Part shown: piece by piece, positions 1 to 9,021 of the stretch
How the letters are laid out: every line of letters begins with the position of its first letter
Numbering within the stretch: position 1 is the stretch's first letter
From: Lachnospiraceae bacterium V9D3004
GTDB lineage: Bacteria; Bacillota; Clostridia; Lachnospirales; Lachnospiraceae
Assembly: GCA_000621985.1 (NCBI GenBank)
Contig: JHWW01000005.1
Span: 156,594 to 220,593 of the forward strand
Direction of reading: 5' to 3'
DNA: 64,000 nucleotides
Made by a program: the position numbers and the translations under genes
Notes under the pieces: model-generated
Told to the model about the DNA's origin: nothing
Database searches by the model: none
The model's input: the letters and a program-made list of their open reading frames with translations, nothing else

Positions 1-1269
1 CTCATCCGCCACAACCGCAAATCCTTTTCCTGCCTCTCCTGCCCTGGCAGCTTCTATGGAAGCATTAAGTGCAAGAAGATTGGTCTGTGATGCTATGTTC
101 AGGATATCATTGGTAAGTTCAGATATCTTTTCAACATTTCTGCTCTCCTCAATGGATGCGGCAAGCTTCTGTCTTTCACCGTCCACGTTAATTCTGATCT
201 GCTTTTCTTTGGAAGCTGTTCTTTTCTTGATATCCGAAGCTTTTTCTTTGATATTGCGTACAACACCGTTACCTTCATCAACTTTCACTACTGTATGTTC
301 TATCATCTCCTGCATGTCTGTCGCAGCAGAATTAAGACTGTTGATATTTTCCGAAAGAGCAGTCATGGATGCTGCCAGTTCTTCCTCTACAGAACTGATA
401 TTCGATGCGCCTTCGGATGACATCGCAACATTATTATTCAATTCTTCCATAGCCATATTGATGATCGAGGATACATTGGATATTCTTGCAACCAGATCAT
501 GAACTTCTTTAATGAACTTATTAACGCTCCCCGCTATAACCTCGAATTCGGTTCCGCTTCTGTCATCAACGAGTCTTGTAAGATCGGCATTACCGTCGGT
601 AAGATCCTCAATCTTGTCATTGATCTGCCTGAATCCCCTGTTCATCCTTATTGACAGCAATAATGCCGCAACGATGATCACGATAAGGACCGGTGCACAC
701 ACAAGCGCGATGAGCTTTGCTGCTTCGAAAGATTTTGATTTTACGAATTCATAGCTAAGATCCACAGATACTATTCCTACCGTCTTACCGTCAACATTGA
801 TAGGTGCAAATGCACTGAGATGTTCCCCCCACTCATCTTCAAACGGTTCATCATCGGCTATCGCTACTCCCTGCAAGGCATCATTGATATGCCCCGTAGG
901 TTCACATTCTTCTCCGTAATCTGCTGGATCTTCTGTATCAGTATCTACGACAAATGATACCTGACCGTCTATATTGGCAAGCGTATATATGTACTCAACA
1001 CCGCTGTTATCCCTGAGAGGCACGAGTGATTCATATACACTTTCATATTCTTCTTCATTGTATTCATCGACAAGCTTCGCAAATGCCTCGGAATCGATAG
1101 CATCCGCACCGCTTTTTGCAATGTTGAGGGCATTGTCCTGCATCTGCGTAAGCAACATTCCCGACACATTCTTATACATTACAAGGCCAAGAATAATATC
1201 ACCGACCAGTATCAGAAGCGATATTATTATCACCAACTGTTTAGTCACTCCTAGCTTCCTTGTCTTCAT
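1..1269 (-). CDS. Methyl-accepting chemotaxis protein (3' end cut by window edge)
   Basis: Continuous frame from ATG at 1269 to base 1 (423 codons, no stop), so the C-terminus lies outside the window. Two membrane segments (about residues 11-31 and 184-207) flank a Cache-like extracellular domain. A HAMP region (about 208-262) and long helices follow. The highly conserved receptor hairpin tip ([18 protein letters not shown]) is present near residue 405, followed by [10 protein letters not shown] at the cut. The product would sense a ligand outside the cell and control CheA through CheW. The start is 4 nt after the ctpA stop and its GGAGG lies inside the last ctpA codons, so it is probably translationally coupled to that operon. 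The ligand cannot be read from sequence. Confidence 0.93.
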   Translation of the reverse strand, partial: MKTRKLGVTKQLVIIISLLILVGDIILGLVMYKNVSGMLLTQMQDNALNIAKSGADAIDSEAFAKLVDEYNEEEYESVYESLVPLRDNSGVEYIYTLANIDGQVSFVVDTDTEDPADYGEECEPTGHINDALQGVAIADDEPFEDEWGEHLSAFAPINVDGKTVGIVSVDLSYEFVKSKSFEAAKLIALVCAPVLIVIIVAALLLSIRMNRGFRQINDKIEDLTDGNADLTRLVDDRSGTEFEVIAGSVNKFIKEVHDLVARISNVSSIINMAMEELNNNVAMSSEGASNISSVEEELAASMTALSENINSLNSAATDMQEMIEHTVVKVDEGNGVVRNIKEKASDIKKRTASKEKQIRINVDGERQKLAASIEESRNVEKISELTNDILNIASQTNLLALNASIEAARAGEAGKGFAVVADE

Positions 1270-1273
1270 GTGT

Positions 1274-2518
1274 TCAGCCTCCAATCTTGTCTTTTAGAGT
1301 TTTGATAGCTTCAACTATCTGATTATCTCTGTTCTCCGATCCGACTTTTACTGATTTATCCTTATCATATTCCACTTCAACATCCGGTTTGATACCCACT
1401 CCGTCAATATTACGTCCGTTTGGAGTGTAATACCTTGCTGTGGTAAGCTTCAATCCCGAACCGTCATTAAGATCCGTAAGCGGGAATATTGATTGAACAA
1501 CTCCTTTTCCATAGCTGGTTGTACCGACTATAACGGCTTTTTCCCTGTCCTGCATGGCTCCTGCAAATACTTCCGAGGAGCTTGCACTGTACTGATTGAT
1601 CAAAACCACCATTGGTTTGTCATAACTCTGTGCATTGTCAGCCATGAATCTTTCATCTATACCTTTCTTTGTTTCCGTATACATGATCATTCCGTCCGAC
1701 AATATCCTGTTTGCCATATCAATGACTACATCAAGTCTTCCGCCACCGTTATCTCTTATATCGATTATAAGACCTTCACAGCCTTTGCTTTCAAGATCCG
1801 TTACTGCTTCATCAAACTGTTTTACCGTTACCTCATCAAATGTGGCAATGTATATATATCCGATCTTTTCTCCGTCAAGCACTTTATGTGCCACAGTCGG
1901 CACATCGATTATCTCACGTGTTACTTCTACTTCGAATTCTTTCTTTTCTCTTCTCAGTTTGAGAGTGATCTTCGTTCCGGCTTCGCCTTTCATGAGACCT
2001 ACCGCATAATCAAGTTCTTTTCCCTCAACGGATTCTCCGCCTATCTCAAGGATAACATCCCCGGGTTCGATTCCGGCTTTTTCTGCCGGAGAATTCTCAA
2101 AAGGATTAACTATAACGATCTCTCTCGTCTCGGAATTCTGTGATACATATGCACCGAGGCCTCCATACCTGCCTTCATATTTCTGGGTAAATTTTTCGAA
2201 CTCATCGGTCGGATAATAATCCGCATATTTGTCTCCGAGTGACGCAACCAGACCGTCTAATATGCCATCAGCCGCTTTATCCGGATCGATCCCCTCCTCG
2301 TCGATATAATACTTGTTTATCAGGTCAACTATGTTACCGAATTTTGTTTTAAACTGTTCATTCTCCGTCAGTTCAGAAAGCCCTTTCATCTCATCGGTTT
2401 TGATCTGTTCAGGCACATTCCTGTAACTTAACACAGAAAATACCACGTAGACCAGTAATATGGTAAATGAGCTTAAAAACGCTCCGACAAGCACTCCCTT
2501 AAAAAAACTCTTATTCAT
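1274..2518 (-). CDS. ctpA: Carboxyl-terminal processing serine protease (S41, PDZ)
   Basis: S41 peptidase of about 414 residues with an N-terminal membrane anchor, a PDZ domain in the first half (GLGAYVSQ ... [13 protein letters not shown]) and a catalytic core carrying the [11 protein letters not shown] serine motif and the SYGKGVV lysine motif of the Ser-Lys dyad. Such proteases act outside the membrane on cell-wall hydrolases or secreted proteins. The ATG at 2518 is preferred to the TTG at 2530 because GGAGGA sits just before it. It follows the M23 peptidase gene by 33 nt; its place in an ftsEX operon suggests a role in controlling peptidoglycan hydrolysis (inference). Confidence 0.93.
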   Translation of the reverse strand: MNKSFFKGVLVGAFLSSFTILLVYVVFSVLSYRNVPEQIKTDEMKGLSELTENEQFKTKFGNIVDLINKYYIDEEGIDPDKAADGILDGLVASLGDKYADYYPTDEFEKFTQKYEGRYGGLGAYVSQNSETREIVIVNPFENSPAEKAGIEPGDVILEIGGESVEGKELDYAVGLMKGEAGTKITLKLRREKKEFEVEVTREIIDVPTVAHKVLDGEKIGYIYIATFDEVTVKQFDEAVTDLESKGCEGLIIDIRDNGGGRLDVVIDMANRILSDGMIMYTETKKGIDERFMADNAQSYDKPMVVLINQYSASSSEVFAGAMQDREKAVIVGTTSYGKGVVQSIFPLTDLNDGSGLKLTTARYYTPNGRNIDGVGIKPDVEVEYDKDKSVKVGSENRDNQIVEAIKTLKDKIGG

Positions 2519-2551
2519 ACTTTCCTCCAAAATAATGTCAGCTGCCTTTGA

Positions 2552-3952
2552 CTATGAAACATAGTCGAGCGGATTCACATATTTTCCGCCGACCGATATT
2601 CCAAAATGCAGGTGGTTTCCCGTAGACACACCCGTGGAACCGACATATGCTATAACATCGCCCTGTGACACCTTGTCACCGGCGCTTACCGCAAGCGAAG
2701 ATGCATGCATATAGACCGTAAATATTCCGTTGCCGTGATTGATCATCACATAATTGCCGGCACCCGAACTGTATGATGCAGTCACAACTGTACCGCCTTT
2801 TGCAGCAACAATCGGAGTTCCGGCAGAGACTCCTATATCTATTCCCTGATGATAACTGCTTGCTCCCGCTGTAGGGCTGGTCCTGTCGCCAAAATATGAT
2901 GTTATCTTGCCCTTTATATTAAGCGGCCATCTGAATCCCGATACCGATACTGCAGGTGCCTCCTCTGTAGCGGTAGGTGCTGTCTGCGGTGCAGCCGTGG
3001 GATTAGCTGAAGGCTTGGCTTTATTTTCCGCCGAAGCATTGGTCGCGTTTTCTTTGTTATCCGCATTTTTCGCTTCCTCTGCTTTTTTTGCTTCCTCTGC
3101 TTTTCTTGCTTCTTCCGCTTTTTTGGCTTCTTCTGCTTTACGGCGTTCTTCTGCGATTATACGTCTTTGAAGCTCTAACAGAGCACTGTTGATTATCTCT
3201 TCTTCTTTATCAAGCTCACTTTCTTTTTCATTGATCTCATTCTTTGTCTTCTTGATATTCTCTTCGTATGCCTTAAGTTCTTTTTTCTTGCTGGCTGTCA
3301 TTTTATCAAGAGCGTCCTTCTCCAACCCAAGCTCTTCAAGTGTTGCTTCAAGGGCCGCTTCGGCATCCTCAAGACCTTTCTTCTTTTCTTCAAGCGCTTC
3401 TTTTGAAGCCACATAATTATCCAACATATTATCATCATACTCGGATATCTTACGGATATATTCGGTTCGACTCAGCATATCCGACAGACTTCCGGCTTCA
3501 AGAAGTATATCGATATATTCCGTATCTCCGTGCTCATACATGTATTTGATACGCTTCTTCATAGTCTCATATTGATTATTAATATCTATGATAGCGGCTT
3601 CTATCTCGGAGTTAAGTACATCTATCTGCTGCCTTGTATCCGTTATCTCTTCATTAAGAGACGCTATATCTTTTGTAACTTTTTCTATCTTACCGTCGAT
3701 CTTTTTGATATATGCAACAATATCCTGCTTCTCTCGCTGCAGATCCTTCAGTTCACTTCCAAGTTCCTTTTTCTTCTCCTCGAGTTCTTTTCTCCTTGCT
3801 TCCGCCTGAGTTATGGTATTGGTAATATCTTCATTATCAGCCTTTGCAATATAAGCATCGTGAAATAAAGTCCCGCCCTGAATTACCGGACCGACTGCGG
3901 TACTTAAGATGATCGCAGATGTTATTAAACGGATATTTTTTTTATTCCTCAT
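2552..3952 (-). CDS. Secreted coiled-coil M23 murein hydrolase, EnvC/PcsB-like
   Basis: Signal peptide, then long coiled coils rich in E/K/Q, then an A/K/E-rich repeat stretch (repeated KKAEEA-type units), a Pro/Thr/Ala linker and a C-terminal M23/LytM domain with the zinc-site motifs HQGIDIG and GNHLHFG. About 466 residues from ATG 3952, which has AAGGA upstream; an in-frame codon at 3991 would add 13 residues before the signal peptide and is less likely. FtsEX recruits and activates coiled-coil hydrolases of this kind (EnvC, PcsB) in other bacteria, and the gene lies directly downstream of ftsX, so it is probably the FtsEX-dependent septal hydrolase or its activator. Confidence 0.92.
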   Translation of the reverse strand: MRNKKNIRLITSAIILSTAVGPVIQGGTLFHDAYIAKADNEDITNTITQAEARRKELEEKKKELGSELKDLQREKQDIVAYIKKIDGKIEKVTKDIASLNEEITDTRQQIDVLNSEIEAAIIDINNQYETMKKRIKYMYEHGDTEYIDILLEAGSLSDMLSRTEYIRKISEYDDNMLDNYVASKEALEEKKKGLEDAEAALEATLEELGLEKDALDKMTASKKKELKAYEENIKKTKNEINEKESELDKEEEIINSALLELQRRIIAEERRKAEEAKKAEEARKAEEAKKAEEAKNADNKENATNASAENKAKPSANPTAAPQTAPTATEEAPAVSVSGFRWPLNIKGKITSYFGDRTSPTAGASSYHQGIDIGVSAGTPIVAAKGGTVVTASYSSGAGNYVMINHGNGIFTVYMHASSLAVSAGDKVSQGDVIAYVGSTGVSTGNHLHFGISVGGKYVNPLDYVS

Positions 3953-4012
3953 ATATGTACACATCCTTTTGATAAACCATATTACATACATTGCCGCAAT
4001 CGCAACAGTGTA

Positions 4013-4927
4013 TTACACTTTCATGTGTTTCCTTGTTGTCCACACACTTCCTGCAAAACCTATGCCTATTCCGATCGCGAACGATACCGGCACAAGCGTC
4101 ATAAATATCTCGCTTCCGTCCAGAAATTCGATCACTCCCGATAATATACTGAACTTATCATATATGAATTCTATTATTCTGTTGTACATTATGTACATGA
4201 TCGCAACCGGTATTACAGTTCCAGTAAGTCCGATTATTATTCCCTCGTATATGAAAGGAAGTTCTATGAATAGATCCGTCGCGCCGATAAGCCTCATAAG
4301 ACCGATCTCTTTTTTTCTTGCAGCAAATCCGGATGATACAGTTGTGCTTATAAGGAATATTGATACTGCTAACAAGAGGATTATTATCGCAACCGATACA
4401 TATCCAAGCAATCTGTTAACATCGCTCAGCCATCTTGCGGTCGCTTCGGAACTGTTAACAAGTCTTACGCCCTCTATCGACTCAATATATTCCACAAGAT
4501 CACTCTGTTTTGATACATCATTCAGATATACTTCATATGATGCCGAATCCTTTAAAGGATTATCGTCACCAAATGTTTCGGCAAGTTCGTTCGATGCTCC
4601 GCCGAACGTATCTTCCCTGAATCTGTCCCATGCTTCTTCGGCCGACACAAATTCAATATTTTTCACTTCATTTCTTGCTTCAATCTGGCTTCCTATCTCT
4701 TTTATCTGATCATCGCTTATTCCTTCTGTGAAGAATACGGTCACACCCACCGATGTTTCCGCGCTTTTTATCATATATGTCAGGTTACTGACTACAGAAT
4801 AGAATACGCCGAACAAAAACAGACAGGCAGCTATCGTTCCTATAGATGCCAGTGTATAAAGCCAGTTGTGTCTCATATTCTTAAATGACTGTCTGAGACT
4901 GTATATAAATACACTAATTCCTTTCAT
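4013..4927 (-). CDS. ftsX: Cell-division ABC transporter permease FtsX
   Basis: 304 residues with the FtsX layout: one N-terminal membrane helix, an extracellular domain of about 130 residues, then three C-terminal helices of the FtsX fold. The ARKKEIGLMRLIGAT loop next to the membrane is typical. FtsX couples FtsE ATP hydrolysis to activation of a wall hydrolase outside the cell. The gene overlaps the 3' end of ftsE by 14 nt and is followed by the coiled-coil M23 gene, its likely extracellular partner. Confidence 0.96.
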   Translation of the reverse strand: MKGISVFIYSLRQSFKNMRHNWLYTLASIGTIAACLFLFGVFYSVVSNLTYMIKSAETSVGVTVFFTEGISDDQIKEIGSQIEARNEVKNIEFVSAEEAWDRFREDTFGGASNELAETFGDDNPLKDSASYEVYLNDVSKQSDLVEYIESIEGVRLVNSSEATARWLSDVNRLLGYVSVAIIILLLAVSIFLISTTVSSGFAARKKEIGLMRLIGATDLFIELPFIYEGIIIGLTGTVIPVAIMYIMYNRIIEFIYDKFSILSGVIEFLDGSEIFMTLVPVSFAIGIGIGFAGSVWTTRKHMKV

Positions 4928-5645
4928 ATATATACCTGCCTTTACTTATGTCAGCTATTATCCTGCCTTCTTTCATGGCAATAACCCTCTTTTGCATGGC
5001 ATCAACTACTTCCGGATTATGTGTTACAACGATCACTGTTGTACCAAGCTTATTGATCTCATTCATAAGTTCCATGATACTCCATGCATTTCCCGGATCC
5101 AGATTACCTGTAGGCTCATCCGCAAGAAGTATCGTCGGTCTGTTCACAAGTGCCCTTGCAAGAGCAACCCTCTGCTGTTCTCCTCCGGACAGTTCTTCCG
5201 GATTGACCTTAATCTTATCATTCAATCCCACAAGAGAAAGCATCGAAGAAACATTTCTGTTGATCTTACGCTTCGGAACACCTATAACACGCTGTGCAAG
5301 CGCTATATTCTCATACACGCTCCGATCCTTTAACAATTCGAAGTTCTGAAATACCACTCCGATATTTCTTCTGTACCTTGAAACCTGTCTTCGTTTCAAA
5401 GTACCAAGATCACTGCCGGCTACATGAATGTTTCCGGAGGTCGGATCAAGTTCTTTTAAAAGGATCTTGATCAGCGTTGATTTGCCGGAACCGCTCGGGC
5501 CTACGATGAATACGAATTCTCCTTTATTTATACTGAAAGACACATCATGAAGAGCCTCCACGCCCTCGGAATATGTCTTGGAAATGCTCTCCAACCTTAT
5601 CAAAGGATCACCGTCAGAGAGAATTCTGCCTGATCTCTTAGCCAT
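4914..5645 (-). CDS. ftsE: Cell-division ABC transporter ATPase FtsE
   Basis: ABC ATPase of 243 residues with Walker A (GPSGSGKST), Q-loop (VVFQNFELL), signature (LSGGEQQR), Walker B (ILLADEPTGNLD) and H-loop (VTHN). The FELL segment after the Q-loop is characteristic of FtsE. It has a 15-residue N-terminal extension before the usual family start, supported by GGGAG 7 nt upstream of the ATG. Starts 17 nt after the PucR/CdaR-type regulator gene; part of the same transcription unit. Confidence 0.96.
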   Translation of the reverse strand: MAKRSGRILSDGDPLIRLESISKTYSEGVEALHDVSFSINKGEFVFIVGPSGSGKSTLIKILLKELDPTSGNIHVAGSDLGTLKRRQVSRYRRNIGVVFQNFELLKDRSVYENIALAQRVIGVPKRKINRNVSSMLSLVGLNDKIKVNPEELSGGEQQRVALARALVNRPTILLADEPTGNLDPGNAWSIMELMNEINKLGTTVIVVTHNPEVVDAMQKRVIAMKEGRIIADISKGRYIYERN

Positions 5646-5662
5646 ATATAATCTCCCAATGA

Positions 5663-6769
5663 TTAATAAATTACATTATTCATATACTTCATGTACTTCG
5701 ATACCATTATCGCGATCTTGAATGTGATCGCATCTTCAAATACTCTGAGATCAAGGCCAGTGCTCTTCTGAAGTTTATCAAGTCTGTATACAAGAGTGTT
5801 CCTGTGTATGAACAGCTGCCTTGAAGTCTCTGATATATTAAGACTGTTCTCGAAAAACTTTGCTATGGTAGTCAGTGTTTCCTCATCAAAATCCTCCAAT
5901 GCCAGTCCCTTAAAACATTCATTAATGAACATATTGCAGAGCGGAACAGGAAGCTGGTATATAAGTCTTCCTATTCCAAGATTATTATATGCCATTATAT
6001 CTCTGTCGCCGTAAAATACATTGCCGACATCCATGGCCATACGGGCTTCTTTGTAAGATCTCGATACGTCCTTAAGTTCTTCGACTATTGTTCCGAATGC
6101 CACATGAACATTCGTAAGAGCCTCGGTATTAAGCATATCACGTATCATCTTCGCAGTCTTATACAGATCTTCGTAACTCTCTGCAGGTCTGAGCTCTTTT
6201 ACGAGAATTATGCTCTTCTCATCCACTGCAGTAATGAAATCCCTTGTCCTTGCCGCGAACAGGCTTCGTATCACCTCAAGTGAAATAAACTCATTTTTCT
6301 CGATATCTTCCAGATCATTATCAGTTGCAATGAGGAATACAACTCTCCTTGCATTAACCTCCACATGAAGCTTCTTTGCCCGGTTATATATATCCACGAG
6401 TAACAGATTATCAAGCAGAAGGTTCTTGATAAAATTGTCCTTGTCATATCTTTCCTTGTATGCAACTATAAGACTCTGAAGCTGGAAAGTCGCAAGCTTG
6501 CTTATCATGTATACGTCATCCGTATCGCCCTTGACAAGAATAACAAACTCCAGCTGATTGTCGTCATATACTTTAAAAAACTGGATTCCCTGCACTTCCT
6601 GACTGTCTGCAGGCGAATCAACAAAAGATACTACTGCCTCTTCATATTCTCTTGCTTCCTCAAACGTGGTGGCTGCTATCTTTCCTTCCACATCCATCAC
6701 GCATATATCCACCCGGACAATTCCTTTTATTCCGTCTAAAGTGCTTTGTATTATCTGGTTTGATATCAA
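5663..6769 (-). CDS. PucR/CdaR-type transcriptional regulator
   Basis: 368 residues. The N-terminal part resembles the sugar-diacid recognition domain of CdaR, the middle resembles a GGDEF-like PucR domain without catalytic residues, and the C-terminus has the PucR HTH (NISETSRQLFIHRNTLVYRL). Translation appears to start at a TTG codon (6769) preceded by AAAGGGG. It is first in the unit leading into ftsEX and ctpA, so it may regulate that operon or simply share its promoter; the effector is unknown. Confidence 0.85.
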   Translation of the reverse strand: MISNQIIQSTLDGIKGIVRVDICVMDVEGKIAATTFEEAREYEEAVVSFVDSPADSQEVQGIQFFKVYDDNQLEFVILVKGDTDDVYMISKLATFQLQSLIVAYKERYDKDNFIKNLLLDNLLLVDIYNRAKKLHVEVNARRVVFLIATDNDLEDIEKNEFISLEVIRSLFAARTRDFITAVDEKSIILVKELRPAESYEDLYKTAKMIRDMLNTEALTNVHVAFGTIVEELKDVSRSYKEARMAMDVGNVFYGDRDIMAYNNLGIGRLIYQLPVPLCNMFINECFKGLALEDFDEETLTTIAKFFENSLNISETSRQLFIHRNTLVYRLDKLQKSTGLDLRVFEDAITFKIAIMVSKYMKYMNNVIY

Positions 6770-6809
6770 TGTATTGCGCCCCTTTCAAAAAAACCCCATA
6801 TATAGTTAA

Positions 6810-6838
6810 ATTGTATCACTTTTTTGGCGTAAAGTCTA
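6810..6838 (-). promoter_or_regulatory. Promoter of the regulator-ftsEX-M23-ctpA operon
   Basis: On the minus strand, -35 TAGACT (6833-6838) and -10 TACAAT (6810-6815) are separated by 17 bp and lie about 40 bp upstream of the TTG start of the PucR-type regulator. Good sigma-A match; not experimentally shown. Confidence 0.65.
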
Positions 6839-6855
6839 GCATTTAACGTAAAATT

Positions 6856-6884
6856 GGCGGTATACGATCAATTCGTATACCGCC
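6856..6884 (-). terminator. Intrinsic terminator downstream of the sugar-ABC ATPase gene
   Basis: Perfect 12-bp inverted repeat (GGCGGTATACGA / TCGTATACCGCC) with a 5-nt loop, followed on the minus strand by AATTTT. It lies about 30 nt after the stop codon at 6916 and separates this gene from the next operon. Confidence 0.8.
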
Positions 6885-6915
6885 GGGTATATTACAACTG
6901 TTCAGTTCTTTAAAA

Positions 6916-8028
6916 TCAGTTAACGATTATCTGCTCTGTCTCTTTATCGAAGATATGTGCTTTGGTCATATCAAATGCGATAGTAACCGTATCGCCCGGT
7001 CTTGCCGTTGTTCTCGGATTAACACGAACGGTAATATCGAATCCTTCTATTGTGAAATAAAGGAATACTTCGGCACCAAGCATCTCATATACCTTAACAA
7101 CCGCATCAATAGTGCTGCCCTGTGCCTGTGATATGAACATCTCTTCATCTTTGATGTCCTCAGGTCTGATTCCGAGTACAACTGTCTTGTCCTCGTATCC
7201 TGCTTCAATAAGCTTCTTAGCCTTAGGTTCAGTGAGCTTAACCGATGACTCACCAAACTTGAGAAGCACATCGCTTCCTTCCTTAACAACCTTACAATCA
7301 ATGAAGTTCATCTGAGGTGATCCGATGAATCCTGCAACGAACAGATTATTAGGTCTCATGTAAAGATCAAGCGGTGTATCAACCTGCTGTATTACACCAT
7401 CTTTCATAACAACGATCCTTGTACCGAGTGTAAGAGCCTCAGTCTGGTCATGTGTTACGTAGATGATAGTTGTCTCAAGTCTCTGATGAAGCTTGGAGAT
7501 CTCAATACGCATCTGTACACGAAGCTTTGCATCAAGGTTTGAAAGCGGCTCATCCATAAGGAATACCTTAGGATCACGAACGATAGCACGTCCCATAGCC
7601 ACACGCTGTCTCTGTCCACCGGATAAAGCCTTTGGCTTACGATCCAGAAGATGTTCAATATCAAGGATCTTTGCTGCTTCATGAACCAGCTTGTCGATCC
7701 TGTCTTTCGGAGTCTTTCTGAGTCTCAAACCGAATGCCATATTGTCATATACTGACATATGAGGATACAATGCGTAGTTCTGGAATACCATCGCAATATC
7801 CCTGTCCTTTGGTTCAACATCATTAACCAGCTTATCGCCTATGTATAATTCTCCGGCTGTGATCTCTTCAAGTCCGGCAATCATTCTGAGTGTTGTTGAC
7901 TTTCCACATCCTGAAGGACCTACGAATATTATGAATTCTTTATCTGCTATCTCCAGATTAAAATTCTTTACCGCAACAAATCCGTTAGGATAAGTCTTGT
8001 TGATGTTCTTTAATGATAAACTTGCCAT
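6916..8028 (-). CDS. Sugar ABC transporter ATPase, MsmX/UgpC type
   Basis: 370 residues: ABC ATPase with Walker A (GPSGCGKST), signature (LSGGQRQR), Walker B (FLMDEPLSNLD) and H-loop (YVTHDQTEAL), followed by the MalK-type regulatory OB/TOBE domain (residues about 240-370). Proteins of this family energise several carbohydrate importers encoded elsewhere, which fits the monocistronic setting: no permeases or binding proteins are adjacent, and the gene has its own long leader and terminator. Confidence 0.93.
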   Translation of the reverse strand: MASLSLKNINKTYPNGFVAVKNFNLEIADKEFIIFVGPSGCGKSTTLRMIAGLEEITAGELYIGDKLVNDVEPKDRDIAMVFQNYALYPHMSVYDNMAFGLRLRKTPKDRIDKLVHEAAKILDIEHLLDRKPKALSGGQRQRVAMGRAIVRDPKVFLMDEPLSNLDAKLRVQMRIEISKLHQRLETTIIYVTHDQTEALTLGTRIVVMKDGVIQQVDTPLDLYMRPNNLFVAGFIGSPQMNFIDCKVVKEGSDVLLKFGESSVKLTEPKAKKLIEAGYEDKTVVLGIRPEDIKDEEMFISQAQGSTIDAVVKVYEMLGAEVFLYFTIEGFDITVRVNPRTTARPGDTVTIAFDMTKAHIFDKETEQIIVN

Positions 8029-8155
8029 ACTTCTACTTTCCTCCCTGGGGTTCTCTAAAATAATACAGTTTTTGTTTCACAACAACAGAAACGTCCGTTC
8101 AAAAACTGCCGTATACCCTATAATACACCAATGCAAAGCAAAACTCTATGTAGCT

Positions 8156-8189
8156 TTTCCACAAAAAATCAACCAACAATTTGTGGAAA
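8156..8189. promoter_or_regulatory. Inverted repeat in the leader of the sugar-ABC ATPase gene
   Basis: The 258-nt gap 8029-8286 contains perfect 10-bp arms TTTCCACAAA (8156-8165) and TTTGTGGAAA (8180-8189) with a 14-nt spacer. It lies about 130 nt upstream of the ATG at 8028, a plausible operator position. I do not recognise the regulator. The rest of the gap shows no gene. Confidence 0.4.
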
Positions 8190-8286
8190 TTGCACATATT
8201 ATTTTAAATATTCATTAACATTAACAAAACATCCGTCATTTATTACCAATATATCGGAAATAATAACAAATGCTCCGTCCAATGAT

Positions 8287-9003
8287 TCAGCTCTGGTTAT
8301 TATTCGCGATCAGTTCCTGCATAATACGCTCTTTCTTCTTGTTATCGGCATGATTCCTGCTCTTTACGTCATAAAAGAATTCCGCCAGTCCCAGTTTTAT
8401 CATCCATCCCGGCGCCTTCTTATTCTGTTTGAGCATCACATCGGCAATATTACCTATACCGACACATACTTTCGCATATATCTTGGATCTGTGCTCCATC
8501 ACCCATTTTTCAAGTCTCGGGCTTCCAACAGTCATGATTATAAGATCGGGCTCCCTGCTGTTAATATCGTTAATAACGGTTTCATCGTTATATCCCGAAT
8601 CCAGCGCATATGAACCGCATATCTCAATATTTGGATTCTGGCTTTTGAACAATTCGGTCAATTCCATCGTCGTCTTTACATCATTTCCGATTATACATAT
8701 CTTTTTGAAAAGTTCGGGCATTCTTAACATATATAAAAAATACTTATAACTGTTAACTATACCTTTGATCCTGCGACCGTGCGAACTTGACATGACCGCT
8801 TTTTCTCCGGGAAGCACCAGATCAGCCGCTTTGATATCATCAAGCAGCTCCGGATTAAGTCCCAGTTCTTTAAATGTGTCCACGGTAACCATATATACTA
8901 CATTCATTACATCATCACCGATATATGACTTCATCAATGCAATATATTCAGATTCTTTTATTATATTTACCGGAACTCCCATTACATTAACAATACCGGC
9001 CAT
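8287..9003 (-). CDS. WecG/TagA/CpsF-family glycosyltransferase
   Basis: 238 residues matching the WecG/TagA/CpsF family, which transfers N-acetylmannosamine(-uronate) or similar sugars to undecaprenyl-linked intermediates in teichoic acid or surface polysaccharide synthesis. Visible family features are the N-terminal GVPVNII, the V(T)VDTFKELG segment, the central DLIIMTVGSPRLEKW block, the VCVGIGN motif and the C-terminal PGWMIKLGLAEF segment. GGAGG precedes ATG 9003 by 8 nt. The gene follows a LytR_C protein by 18 nt, consistent with cell-wall polymer assembly, though other polymer genes are not adjacent. Confidence 0.85.
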   Translation of the reverse strand: MAGIVNVMGVPVNIIKESEYIALMKSYIGDDVMNVVYMVTVDTFKELGLNPELLDDIKAADLVLPGEKAVMSSSHGRRIKGIVNSYKYFLYMLRMPELFKKICIIGNDVKTTMELTELFKSQNPNIEICGSYALDSGYNDETVINDINSREPDLIIMTVGSPRLEKWVMEHRSKIYAKVCVGIGNIADVMLKQNKKAPGWMIKLGLAEFFYDVKSRNHADNKKKERIMQELIANNNQS

Positions 9004-9021
9004 ATATCAAACCTCCGATTA

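Noticed and set aside
1493..2143. Long plus-strand open frame opposite ctpA
   Set aside because: Antisense to a clear protease gene; composition and lack of a ribosome site mark it as a shadow. The same applies to other long plus-strand frames opposite kinases, ftsX and prfC.
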